Shown here: in pieces, positions 8,601-20,600 of the stretch
How positions within the stretch are numbered: the first letter of the stretch is position 1
How the letters are laid out: every line of letters starts with the position of its first letter
NCBI RefSeq assembly: GCF_000421845.1
Contig: NZ_ATXU01000001.1
Location: forward strand, 310,001-374,000
DNA: 64,000 bases
Source: Leucobacter chironomi DSM 19883
Lineage (GTDB): Bacteria > Actinomycetota > Actinomycetes > Actinomycetales > Microbacteriaceae
Reading direction: 5' to 3'
Made by a program: the position numbers and the translations under genes
The notes under the pieces: model-generated
What the model saw: only the letters and a program-made list of their open reading frames with translations
Database searches by the model: none
Told to the model about the DNA's origin: nothing

Positions 8601-11600
8601 GCGGTCGGCGAAGCCGGACTCGAAGAGCCCCTCCAGATCGAACCGCAGGGTGTTCGTCTTGACGACCTTCGTGCCCTTCTCGTTCAGGCCGTCGTTATCG
8701 GTCGCCTCGGCGAAGGGATCGATGTGGTGCACGAATGGCGAGACGACCCACTCGGGGTTGAACCCGTCGTTGCGGTCGGTCACCTCGATGTAGTATTCGC
8801 GGTCGACGGGCAGCACGTCGAAGGCGTACTTGCCCTGCGCGTCGGTCACCGCGACCATCGGCTCGCCGTAGGCGTCGACGGCGGTGTCGCCGTTCATCCG
8901 CTTGAGGTAGACGTGGTAGCCGGCGATGCCGGGTTCGCCGGGTCCCGCCTGGTAGCCGTCGAGGGTGTCGATGTCCTCCGCGAACACGGTGCCGCCGACG
9001 CGCAGCGTCTGGGCGACGCCGAAGTCGAAGCTCATGCGCTCCTCGTCGCTCGTGGCCGTGTCGACCCGGGCGGCGTCGGTGATCGTCACCAGCGCCGCAT
9101 CATCGACCTCGGCGGGCACGTCGAGCTGCTCGCCGGGAGCGTAGACGGTCACCCCGGCGCGCTTGAACACCTCCGTGGTCGTGGCCGAGAACGAATCGTA
9201 CTCCTGCGGGAACTCCAGCATCACGCGGTAGTCGCCCGGCTGGATGTTCGAGAAGGTGTAGTACCCGTCGTTGCCGTGGTAGTCGGTCTCGGTGAGGGTC
9301 GTCAGGGGACCCTCAGAGCGGATCGGCTGCTGGAAGACCTCGTCGAGCACCGACTTGCCGGTGGCCTCGTCCACGACCTCCCACTGGGCGCCCACCCGGT
9401 GGATCGGGTTGCCGAGCGCGTCGACGTTGTAGCCCTTCGGCGTGAGCAGGGTGACGCGCACGCCGTTGATGCCGGGGTCGTCGATCTCACCGTCGAAGTC
9501 GAGATCCTTCGACGGTTCGAGCAGTGTGCGGCCGTTGCCGTCCACGAAGGGGTCGCCCTCGTCCTGGACGCCGTTGTAGTTCACGTCGTGCCACACGTAG
9601 TTGCCGAGGTAGACGTGATCCCGCTTCTCCGTCACGAAGGAGCCGGCCATGTTGGATTCCTGCGGGATGAAGCGGCTCACCCGCTGCGTGGCCATGAACG
9701 AGTTCCAGAGCGCGGCGCTCGGCTTGCGGTCGGCACCGTCGAACTGCTCGAGGTAGGCCGGCGCGTTCAGCGGTGCCTTCATCTGATAGGTGAACTTGAG
9801 CTTGCTCTGACCGGGCAGCTGCTCGTTCGGGTTGTTGAAGAGCACGAGCAGGGTCTTCGCCCGCTTCAGCAGCTCGGGTTCGGCCTTGAGCTCGTCGAGC
9901 GCGACGAAGTGGCGGTCGCGCACCGTCGAGGGCACGCCCGGAGTCCCGAGGGCGTCGAAGAACGACTCGCTCCCCGCGTCCGCGTGAGGCACCATCGCAG
10001 CGTCGACGATCTTGCCGCCCTGCTTCGTGAACGGGCCGACGAAGACCGTGTACTCGTTCGGCTGGTACGTCTTCTTCTCGGCGCCCTCGCGCTCCAGCTT
10101 CATGCCGTCGCCTTGCAGCCACGCCGAGTACTGCGATCCTCGCTGCAGAGTCGCGTTGCTGATCGAGGTGTCGCCAGAGAAAGGGAGCACGTCGTACAGG
10201 ATCGGATAGGGGTAGGCCCGGTCTCCGGACTCCTTCGAGTTGTCCACCGACACCTCGAACGAGAAGTCTCCGCCCTCTCGCACCGGCGTCATCTCCGGCG
10301 CGACGGTGCCGGCCCGGTTCAGGTCGGAGTAGGCGATCTTGCGCTTGCCGAAGTTGTCGTAGGTCTCGTACTGGAACAGCGTGCGCTCCGAGAACACGAG
10401 GCGGTCGTTCATCAGGCTGTTCTTGTTGAAGTCGCTGTAGTCGGTCGAGTAGCCCAGGCGGTTGCCCGAGTTCTGCTGCGAGTTCAGCGGGTAGAGCAGG
10501 CCCGTGCTGTTGGTGACCACCGCGCGCGATTTCAGATCCTCCGCGTCGGCGCCCGGCGAATAGGCGTCGACCGATCCGATGAACTCGACCACGATCTTGT
10601 CACCGGGGTAGACGTTGCCCTCGAACCAGATCGAGATGACGTTGCGATCGAAGCCCGGCCAGGGACCCGCGTAGAGATCGGTGTGCTTCAGATGCGAATC
10701 CGGGCTCGCCTCGCTGCCGTCGGCGCGCACGAGCTTCCAGGTCCAGAGGTTCTTCTCCTGCGCCGTCAGCGAGTAGCGCGAGCGGTGCTCGTCGCTCAGC
10801 GGATGGTCGGGAGTGATCTCATCGGCGGGCACGTACTTGAAGGCTCCTCCCGACTCCATCACCGTCGGCAGCTGGAAGGTCACGAACGGATCCACCAGGG
10901 TGTCCGCGGAGTACGTGTTGTCCTCGTCTCGCGACCACATCGTGTCGTCGGCGTTGATGAACTCGCCCGTGAACTTCAGGTGCGGCGACGACTTCGGCGC
11001 GATGGCCATGATGTCGGACCAGCCGAAGCGCTCCCCCTGGGGGCGCGTCGAGTCGCTGCGGTAGTAGAGCGCGTCGTACTTCACGTTGACCACCGGGCGC
11101 GACGGGGTGAGGTAGGAGCGGGTCTGGCTCTGAGCGAGCTTCGACACGCTCGTGCTGACGTAGTTGCCCCAGGCCTGCGCGGTGCCGTACACGAACAGCG
11201 TCGACTTGGCGGTCGACGAGGCGCGCATGCCCACCTTCACCGCGGCGTCGGTCACCGACGCCGGGTACTGCTCGATGCTCTGGTTGGTGGGGTCGGTCTC
11301 GAGCACCGACTGCTTCCCGTCTGCGACGGGATCGGCGTCGACGTCGAGTCGCAGCCCCTGCGGCACGAGGTAGCGCTCCGGCTGGAGCGCTTTCACCACG
11401 ACGCGGAACTTCTTGACGTCTGCGCGCTCCGCGCCCGAGTCGAGCGTCAGCCGCTCGTTGGCGAGGATCGAGCTGCCGCCCGGGTTGAGCAGCTTCCAGG
11501 CGCCGCCTTCGTATCCGTTCTCGGCGAGTTCGTGCGACACGTAGACGTAGCTGCGGAATGCATCGTCGATGTCGGTGCCGTCGGCGGCGAGGTGATCCAG

Positions 11601-14600
11601 CGTCGCCTGCGGCAGCTCCCACGCACCCGAGGTCAGGTACATCGTGGTCGTCGAGACCGGGTGACCGCTGAGGGAGACCGTGCTGTCGTTGCTCAGGTGG
11701 GTGGGGAGGATGTTCTCGACGACGAACTCCTTGAGGCCGGAGCCCGAGTTCTTCGCGTGGGTGACGAGGTATTCGATCGTGTCCGAGGAGTTGAAGTAGT
11801 TGTCGCCGGACATGCCGTTGGAGTAGGCGATGCGGGGGCGGGTGGTGTTCACGCGCACCTCGGCCCGCGGTTTCAGGATCTCCACCTGCGCCTCGTCCGC
11901 GGCGTAGCGCCCGTCGAGGTCGCCGTTGCCGTCGATGTCGAGGGACGAGCCCGCGTCCGAAGCGTAGCTGCGGTAGCCCATCGAGGCCGCGGACTGCACG
12001 ATGAAGTCCTCGGGTCGCTGGGCGGGATCCGCATCGGCCGGAATCAGGCTCGTGTCGTCCGTGATGAGCGACACGTAGGAGTCGACGATGAGGTCGTCGG
12101 TCTTCCAGACCGGATCCTCGGACACCACGTTGTCCTCATAGCCGTCTACGAGCTGCACCTCGTAGAGCAGCTTGAAGCTCTCGCCCGACTGCAGTTCGCC
12201 CCGGGTGCCGCGCTCGTTCGCGGGAGGGGTCACCAGCCACTGGATGCGCTTGCGCTCGCCCACCTCCGACACGGCGGGCGTCGCCCGCTCGACCGTGTAG
12301 CCCAGAGCCTCGAACGCGGCGCGATCGTAGATGTCGCCACCGATCTGCAGCCGCACCTCGCCCGTCGCTTCCGCGAACTCGGTGACGTGGTGCGTGACCA
12401 CGAAGCGCGAGTTGTGCACGTCACCGGCGGTCTTGATCTTCTCGTAGGGGTTGACGATCTGCTCGGGAGCGTTCGTCACCTCGGTCGTGTACCAGTACTT
12501 GCCGGCCGCGTCGACCCGGATGGTCTCGGCCTCGGGGGCGCCCGGGTAGGCGGCGACCTTCGTCACGTTCGTGATCGAGGGCTTCCGCAGGTTCAGGAGC
12601 GTGCCTCCGTAGGCGCCCGACTTCGGATGCTTGTCGGCCGCGCCCTCGGGGCTGAAGGTCTCCCCCGGCTCCGTCCACGCGACGTTGCTGTTCAGCGAGA
12701 TGTCCGTGTCGCCCTGGTAGCCCTTCGTCGCCGAGATGAGCCGCTCGGTCACCTTCAGCACACCCATGTTGCTGCTCCACGTGCTCGTGGTGTCGCGGCG
12801 GGTGCGATCGTTCGCGGTGATGGTCTGGCCGTTCGACGACTTCACGTAGGGGTAGCCGGTGGCCTGGTCCCGCTCGGTGAGCGAGGTCGGGGAGCCCGTC
12901 GTGTACCTGCCCGAGACGATCGGGTTGAACACCGGGCGCTCGGTGTTCGCGAAGGCCAGCACCTCCTGGTAGCGGGTGTCGTCCGTGTCGGGGCCGAAGG
13001 TGGGGGTGTCGATGGTCACCACGCGCGGCGAGATCACGAGCGACTGGCCGTAGGCCACGTCGGCGGCGCGATCCTCGTTGACCGTGAAGTGCAGCACGAA
13101 GCGCTTGCCGGCGGTGCTCTCCACGATCTCGACGCGCACGTCGAAGAACTCGGTGACGGGCTTGTCCACCGTCGTCGAACGGTAGGTGACGTTGTTCACG
13201 GTGGCGGTGAACTCGACGTTCTGCTGTTCGTCGAGGTCGCGATAGTAGCGGCCGTAGGAGCCGTCCTCCAGCACCGGTGCCACGCCGTAGGGCAGGGCGA
13301 TCGTGACGGTCGGCTCGAACCACGAACCGCGGGCGCCGCCGATGGTCTGCGGCGCGTAGAGCCAGATGTCCTGGTTGAGGTTGTCGCCCGAGTAGTAGTT
13401 GTAGCCGCTGTTGACCCGGTTGTACTCGCCCAGCACCTCCAGCTGCTGGTTCTCCACGGTGGAGTGGAGCGTGAACTCCTCGTACAGTTCCAGGCTGAAG
13501 TCCTGGATCGTGGGATCGATCCCGCTCGCGTACTCGTCCTTCTCGGAACTGGTCCACACGCGGAGCGTGGGCTTGCGCATCGCGATCTGGTCGCCGGTGA
13601 CGATGGCGGGCTTGCCGCTCGAAGTCGTCGTGGTGCCCTGGGCGTTCAGACCGCGAATGTACGCACCCCACGGCTCGACGGCGAAGTACGAGGTGTAGCT
13701 GCCGAAGTAGTAGGCGAGATCGTTGACCTCGATCCCCTGCGACATGCCGTCGTTCGGGTAGCGCCAGGTGTTGTTCTGGTTGATGCCGGCGCTGAAGCCC
13801 CCGTAGGTGGCGCCGTAGATCTCGAGGTACTCCTCCTCCTCGATCGAGGTGAGCGTGAACTGGTCGTGCCAGTACGAGATGTTGGCGAGGCGAGTGGCGT
13901 CCGCGGCGGTCGCGGGCGGGCGCTCCTCGTACACGCGCACGCCGATGTCGACGCGCTGGTACTTGTCGTTGGCGCTCGAACCGGGCGCGTTGAACATGCC
14001 CGTGAGCGGCGTCGCGACCTTCACCTGCACCACGTAGGGCACGCCGTCGTCGAGCGTCGCGGTCTTGTACGTTCCCGCTTCCTGGGACTGCGCCGGGGCG
14101 CGATACCCCTGGTCGTCGTCCGGGCTCTGGATCACCTCGAAGGTGCTCGGGATTGAGTTCCCGTTCCCGCCGACCGCGGTGATCCCGATCAGCTTGCCGT
14201 CCTCGTCGTACGGGGTGATGCCGAGCGGCAGGATCTCGGTGTACAGGAGACCGCTCTCGACCTCGCGGTCGCCGAGGTTCGCGGCGTGGAGCCGCACGGT
14301 GAAGCGCTCGTGGAGCTCGACGGCGTAGGTGTAGGGGTCGTCCACGTAGGGCGTGTAGCCCAGACGATGCCGGTTGTAGGAGTTGAGCGTGCCGTCGTGC
14401 TCGTAGAAGTTCGCCGCGTCGGTGCCGTAGGCCCCGCGCTTGACGGCCGGCAGCATCTCGCTCGCCCCGTACAACCAGGCACGGCTGAGCTGCATGCCGT
14501 CCTGGGCCCACAGGATGCGCTCATCGGACAGCACCGCGCCGTCGTTGACACGGCCCTTCGAGGCGAATCGGAAGTTGTCCTCGAGATCGGCCGCCGCGAA

Positions 14601-17600
14601 GGTGAGGTAGAGGTCGTTCTTGTAGCGGTCGTTGCCCGCCGCATACGCCTCGCGCAGATAGGCCGGATGCGACTTCTGCTTGTTCGCGGTCTCGTCGTAG
14701 AAGGTCGTCTGCAGGTTCGAACCCGACGAGTTGTTGGGGTGTCGGCGCTGCGCGTTGGAGCCCGGCTGCCACGAGTAGGAGTTCGAGAGGAACTCGAGAT
14801 CGGTCATCTCGTGGCCGCGGTTGCCCGTGATGCCCGCGTCGTGCAGCAGCGACGCCATGTCCATCGAGGTGTTCATCGCGGAGTTCGCGACGGGCACGTT
14901 GCTGCTGTACCAGCCGAAGAGCGGTGCGAACACGGGGGTGCCGTCGGCGTAGTCGGCCCGGGGCAGCGGAATATCGGTGCGCACCTGAGAGGGGTAGATG
15001 ATCTCGATCTGCTCGCCGCGACCCAGGGTCTCGTCCTGGAAGTCGTAGGTGAAGACCTGGAAGTCGATCTCATCGGCGGGGTTCGCGGTCGTGTTCAGCG
15101 GTTCCGCGTTCGAGAGCAGGCCCCAGCCGTTGTTGTGACCGGCCTTGTTGAAGGTCTGCGAGCCGGCGATGTCGAGCCCCGTGGCCGCCTCCACGGTCAC
15201 CTTCGGCGGGGTGAACGCCCGCGGCTGACCGGCCTCGTCGCGCACGACGATCTGCAGCGCGCCGGCGTCGATCGCCGCCTGCACGTCGAGCTCGCCGCCG
15301 TGCACGTGCTGCGAGAGTTCGGCCTGGAGGTACTCGGGCAGCTTGTCGAAGATCACGGGGTGCCGCAGCGGCGCCTTGCCGTAGGGCGTATCCGTGCTCG
15401 TGCCCTGCCTGCTTGTGTGGTTCTTCGCAGTCAGCCGGTAGAACACCTCGTCGCCCGCGACGTAGTCGGTCTTGCCGACCCGCGAGCCGGAGTAGCTCGC
15501 CGCAGCCTCTGCGGCGCTGCCGAAGGACTGGATATTGAACTCGACGGTGGGGATCGCCTTGTACACGCGCTGGCTCGCCGAGGCGAGGTAGGTGTAGGAG
15601 GCGACGGGCTGCCACGCGTCGTCCTGGTGGGTGAGCGTGGTGCGCGCCTGCGAGCTGATGACGTACGACTTGGTCGTCGCTGCCCCCGCGCTGCGCCAGT
15701 GGCCGATCCCGGGGATGGTGAACGGCTGGGCCTCGAAGGTCGCCCCGGTGGCGGGGTCCACTGCGGGCACGGTGCCGTAGGAGACCCGCAGCTCGTTGAT
15801 CGCCGCCATCTTGTGGACGTCGGGGTCGAAGTCTGCCACGGGCACCCAGTCGCTGCCGTGCTTGAAGAACACCTTCGGTTCGGCGACGCCGGTCTCGGTC
15901 GCGCCGAAGGTTCCCGTGAAGCCGGCGGGGTACTGCGGCGCGGGGAAGCCGGTGAGCTCGAATGCGCCGAGCGCGCCTGCGTCGAGCGCGATGTTCAGGT
16001 CGAGATCGGTGTTGTCGTGCAGGATCTCGTTGCGGATGTTCTTGACGGTGAGCGTCATCGTCTCGCCCGAGACGTTCTCACGGTCGAATCGGCTCTCGAT
16101 GACGAGCTGGTTCGGGTCGGAGTAGCGGTAGAGGTGGTTCTGCACCTGCCCGAGGTGCTCCGCGAAGCTGTCGCCGTCGTAGTTCTTCGTGGTGGTGGTG
16201 CCCGTGATGCGGGTGCCGTTGACGCCCGTGCTGTCGTAGCTCATGAAGTGGTGCGTGTAGGCGGGGCGCGCGTAGGCGTTCCACTGCGGGGTCTTGCCCT
16301 GCGTGGCGCCGAGGGCGGCGCCGAAGTCGTTCACCGCGGTGAACTCGACGTAGAAGAACACCGATTCGCGATCATTGAGCGTGACGTCGAACGAGACGTC
16401 GGCGCGCTTGGTGTTCGGGGTGGCGATCGTCACGTCGCCAGGTGCGACCTCGACGGCGGTGTTGGGGCCTTCGGAGAGGCGGGCCTCCCGGTTCGGGTTG
16501 CCGCGCATGAAGTCGGAGCTCGCCTGCACGTCGGAGATCCGCAGTCCGGCGGGTGCTTCGATGTGCGCGACGGGGCGGAAGACGGGAAGCGCGCCGGGCG
16601 CATCGTCGGCCGGAGCCGTGCCGCCCACGTTCCGCAGCTCGTAGAGCACCTTCGTGGTGTCGCCGACTGCCATATTGCGATAGTCGATCTGCGCGCCGGT
16701 GTCGGCGTCGTAGAAGAGGGCGGGATCCGCGGCCCGTTCGAAGTTCTGCTGCAGATGCACCGCGTGCGTCTCCATGCGTGCGACGCGCGTGTAGAGGCGG
16801 GGGGCCGGATGCCCCGACGCGCTCGACAGCGTGAGCGTGGGTTTGTCGCTGTTGTTCGCGGCGCCCGCGGAGACGGAGATCGTGTTGTACGAGGTCACCA
16901 CGGCGTTCGTGTTGAACGAGGTGTGGTACATGAGGGTCTCGTTGCCGCCCTTGGTGCGGTCGGTGACGAACGACGGCTTCGACTGCCAGCTCGGGCCACC
17001 GGTCTCCTCGTCGACCCACACGCCCGCGAGGAAGACGTCGCCGCCCTCGCGCATCTTCGTGGGCAGCGGATCGACGGAGTTCGCCCGGGTGAGGGATCCC
17101 CACAGGCCCACGGTCGCGTCCTTCGCCACGAACTTCACCGCGATGTTGTCGAGGTGCTGCTTGCGCAGCGTGGCGGTGCCGCCGAGCGAGACGGGCACGT
17201 CCTGCGTCGTGAGGGTGCCGTCGTCGAACAGCGGTTGCAGTTCGAAGACGTGGAATCCGTCGCCCCGGTCGGTGAAGTCGGCCAGGTCGAGGGTCACGTG
17301 CTTCGTGCCCTGCGAGACGACGACCGACTGCACCGACCAGTCCCCCGCGAAGATGTCGGAGGGGATCTCGACGGCGCGCGTGCGGAACGCGGCGTCGGGG
17401 CGCACGTTGATGACCGCGTCCTTGATGTCGGCTTCCGAGCTGTTCTCGATGCCGACGGCGACCCGTGTGGTGTTGGGGTCGGTGCCGTTGGCGGCGTAGT
17501 CGTAGACCTTGGTGACGCCGTCGTTGATCACCATGCTGAGCTTCGCGCCGAGCTTCGGCGTGTACCCGGTGAGGGTCGCGCTCGTGGTGCTCATGAGGGT

Positions 17601-20600
17601 CTTCGTGCCGGTGTCGTCCGGCACGCGGTACAGCTTCGTGGTGCCGCGCAGCGCCTTGTTGCCGTTCACGATGCCGCCGACGCGCACGTCGACCTCGGCG
17701 AGCGAGGCGCCGAGGGTGTCGGCGGCGGCGCCGTCGATCTCCGCGGTCCGCTCGCCGAATCCGGCCGCCTTCGAGAAGACGGCCTCGAAGCGCTTCGGGT
17801 AGCCGCCGTTCTCGCCGAACGACACGGTGAAGGTGCCGTCGCCGTCGTCGTGGATGCCGCGGGCCTGGGTGTTGTCGTAGTCGAAGCGGGCGGCCGCCGA
17901 GAGCGGTGCGTCGAAGCGGATCTCGACCGAGTCGCCCCGCTCGTCGAACGCACGCACCCCGGTCAGGTATTTCATCGTTGTCGAGTCGGCGATGGTGAAG
18001 TACTTGGCTTCGAGGTTGTAGACGGCGTCGTCCTTCGGGCTCGCCGGGTAGGTGAACTCGTAGATGAGCTCGTCGTGGAAGGAGGCCGGGTCGTACGTGC
18101 AGAGCCACTCGTCGGCTTCGGTCGCGACCGGCACGTGCAGATTCGGCCCGTGGCCCAGGCAGTACGACCGGCTGGGCTGGTAGGTGTTCACGTTCCGGAT
18201 GCTCGCGAGGTACTCGCCGATCCGCCCCATCGGGATCACCTTGTCCGGCAGCGAGGTGGTGTCGTTCGCACCGGTGCTCGTCTCGGCGACGGGGTAGCCG
18301 ACGAGCGAGTTCACCGAGTGGGTGGCCGTGCGGGTGAGCACGGTCTTCAGGCCGATACGGTCGGTCGAGGTGAGCACCGTCGGCTTCTTGCCGGTGACCG
18401 AGGAGGAGTGGAAGCGGCCCATGTACTCGACGACGTCGTTCTGGGTGCCCGCCATCTGGGGCAGGGCGTCATTGCTGTCGCGCGTGAACTGCAGCTTGAC
18501 CGCGACGCGGGACACCGGGGCCTCGGGCCGCACGTCGGCGTCCCAGGCCTCCTTGTAGTAGGGGTGGTCCTGCACACCGGCGACCGAGGGGTGGGTGACG
18601 AACAGCTGATCGTCGGCCATGTCCGGGCGAGCGGTGTTGATCCGCCAGAATCGCGATCCCTCCTGGGTGTTCTCCACCCACTCGCTGCCGGGAACCGTCT
18701 TCCAGAGCTCTTCTTTTCCGTCGACCATGCGGTAGATCTCCACCGTGTCGATGTAGGGCCGCATCTCCTCGCGGATCTTCAGGTAGTAGAGGTCGAAGTG
18801 CTCGAAGGGCAGGTTGACGTCGACGCTGACGCGCTGATTGTTGTTGTCGTAGGCGGCCGTGGGCCGGGTGATCGTGGAGGTGAAGCCGCCGAGCGACTTG
18901 TACCCCTGATCGAGCGTGTAGTCGTGGATGACGCAGGTGTAGCTGTCGCAGCTCCAAGGACGGTAGATCTCCATCGAGTAGCTGCTGCCGGCGCCCAGCC
19001 CGCGGGTGACCTGGTTGACGCCCTCGACCTTCACGCCGGTCTTGGTCTCGCGCACCGTGATCTGGTTGTTCTTCGTCGCGGTCTTCTCGACGGTGTAGGG
19101 CGGCTCCTGCGTTCCGGTGAAGGTCGCGCGGACGGTCTGGGACGAGCCCATCTCGATGTCGGCGTCGTACTCGACGATCGCGATCGTCTGCAGCCCCTGC
19201 AGGCTGAGATCCTCGCCCGTGATGATGATCTTGGCGATGTCGCCGAGGGTCACGTCGCCCGCGGCGACCTCGGCCTGCGTGAACTCCTGCTTGGCGCCCG
19301 CGGCGTCCACGAAGACGATGCGGATGTCCGAGGCGTTGTCGAGGTAGGGGCTCTGCAGCGCGATCTTCGAGAAGACCAGCGAGCCGGTCTTCGTCGCCTT
19401 GAGCATGTCGATGACGTACTCCGAGGAGGGAGAGTTCACCCCTCGTGTGTCGAGCTTGTATTCGACCCCGAACCGCGACTCGTAGCCCACGTGGGTGGTG
19501 GTCTGGGTCTTGCTCGCACCGTACACGCCCACCACGTCGACTGCCGGGACGAGCTCGTTCGGCAGCTGGATGTCGATCGTGCCGGTCGCCTGACGCTTCG
19601 TGTCCTTGTCGTAGGGCTTCGGCTGGTAGGTGCGGATCTCAGCGGTCACCGTGTGCTGCTTGTCGAGATTGTCGCCGACCCGCGCCGCGACCGACACGAA
19701 GTTCACTGCGCCGTTCGAGCTGAGCTCGTCGGTGTCGATGAACACCTTCGCGACCCCCGCGGGGAGCGCGATGCGCAGATCGCCGGTGCCGGAGTACTCG
19801 CTCAGATCGAGCTCCTCAACCTTGCCGGCCAGGGTCTCGTACTTGACCCTGACGTTCTCGGCCTGGGCGAAGAGCGCCTCCTTGAGGATCAGCTCCGCGT
19901 CCTTCAACCGCTCCGCGCCGCTGTTCAGCACGAGTGTCGTGGTCGAGTTCGCGGCCACGGTGTCGTTCACGCCGAAGAGGAAGTCGATCGTGCTCGTCGA
20001 GTTCCACGGCACCGTCGCGCGCGGGCCCTTGCCGTCGACGCTGACCTGGATGCTCGGCACGACCTCCTTCGGGTAGATCACGTTGAAGCTCACGTCGCGC
20101 TTCGCCTCGTGCTCGACCTCGGTGTAAGTGGTGTTCTCGCCGAAGTCGTCGTTGCTCGCGATCTTCTCGATGTAGACGACGGTAGCTTCGGAGTTCATCG
20201 GGCCGACCCGGTAGGGCTCGCCGAAGATCTTGATGGTCACGGGCAGTGTCTCGCCCGGGTCGACGCGGTCGGTGAGGCTGAACGACAGCTGACGGTCCCA
20301 GTCGAGCTCGTTCAGTTCGGAGAGGTCGAAGGTGAGGGTGACGAGGCCGGCGCCGTCCTCTTCGCGCTGCGCCGGCTGCAGGGTCTGGGTGACCTTCTCC
20401 CCGGTCTTCTCGTCTGTGTACGAGTAGACGATCTCGGCCTTCTCGAAGTCGGTGTCGGCCTGGTCGAACTCGTAGGTGACCCGGTCGACGGCGAAGTCGG
20501 GGTCGACACCGTAGTCGATCCGCGGGTCGAACACCGGAGCGTTCGACGCGCTCGTGAGATTCGTGATCTCGTTGTAGGTTTCGTAGCCGTAGACCACGTC

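Noticed and set aside
9550-9611. Repeats suggesting a CRISPR array or DNA tandem repeat
   Set aside because: The periodicity here is of protein domains (about 470 nt) with low DNA identity, not of short direct repeats.
5976-14156. 2,726-codon open frame antisense to the giant gene
   Set aside because: It is the mirror of a GC-biased coding frame; composition is Arg/Val/His/Gly-rich without domains. The sense frame has a signal peptide and repeats.
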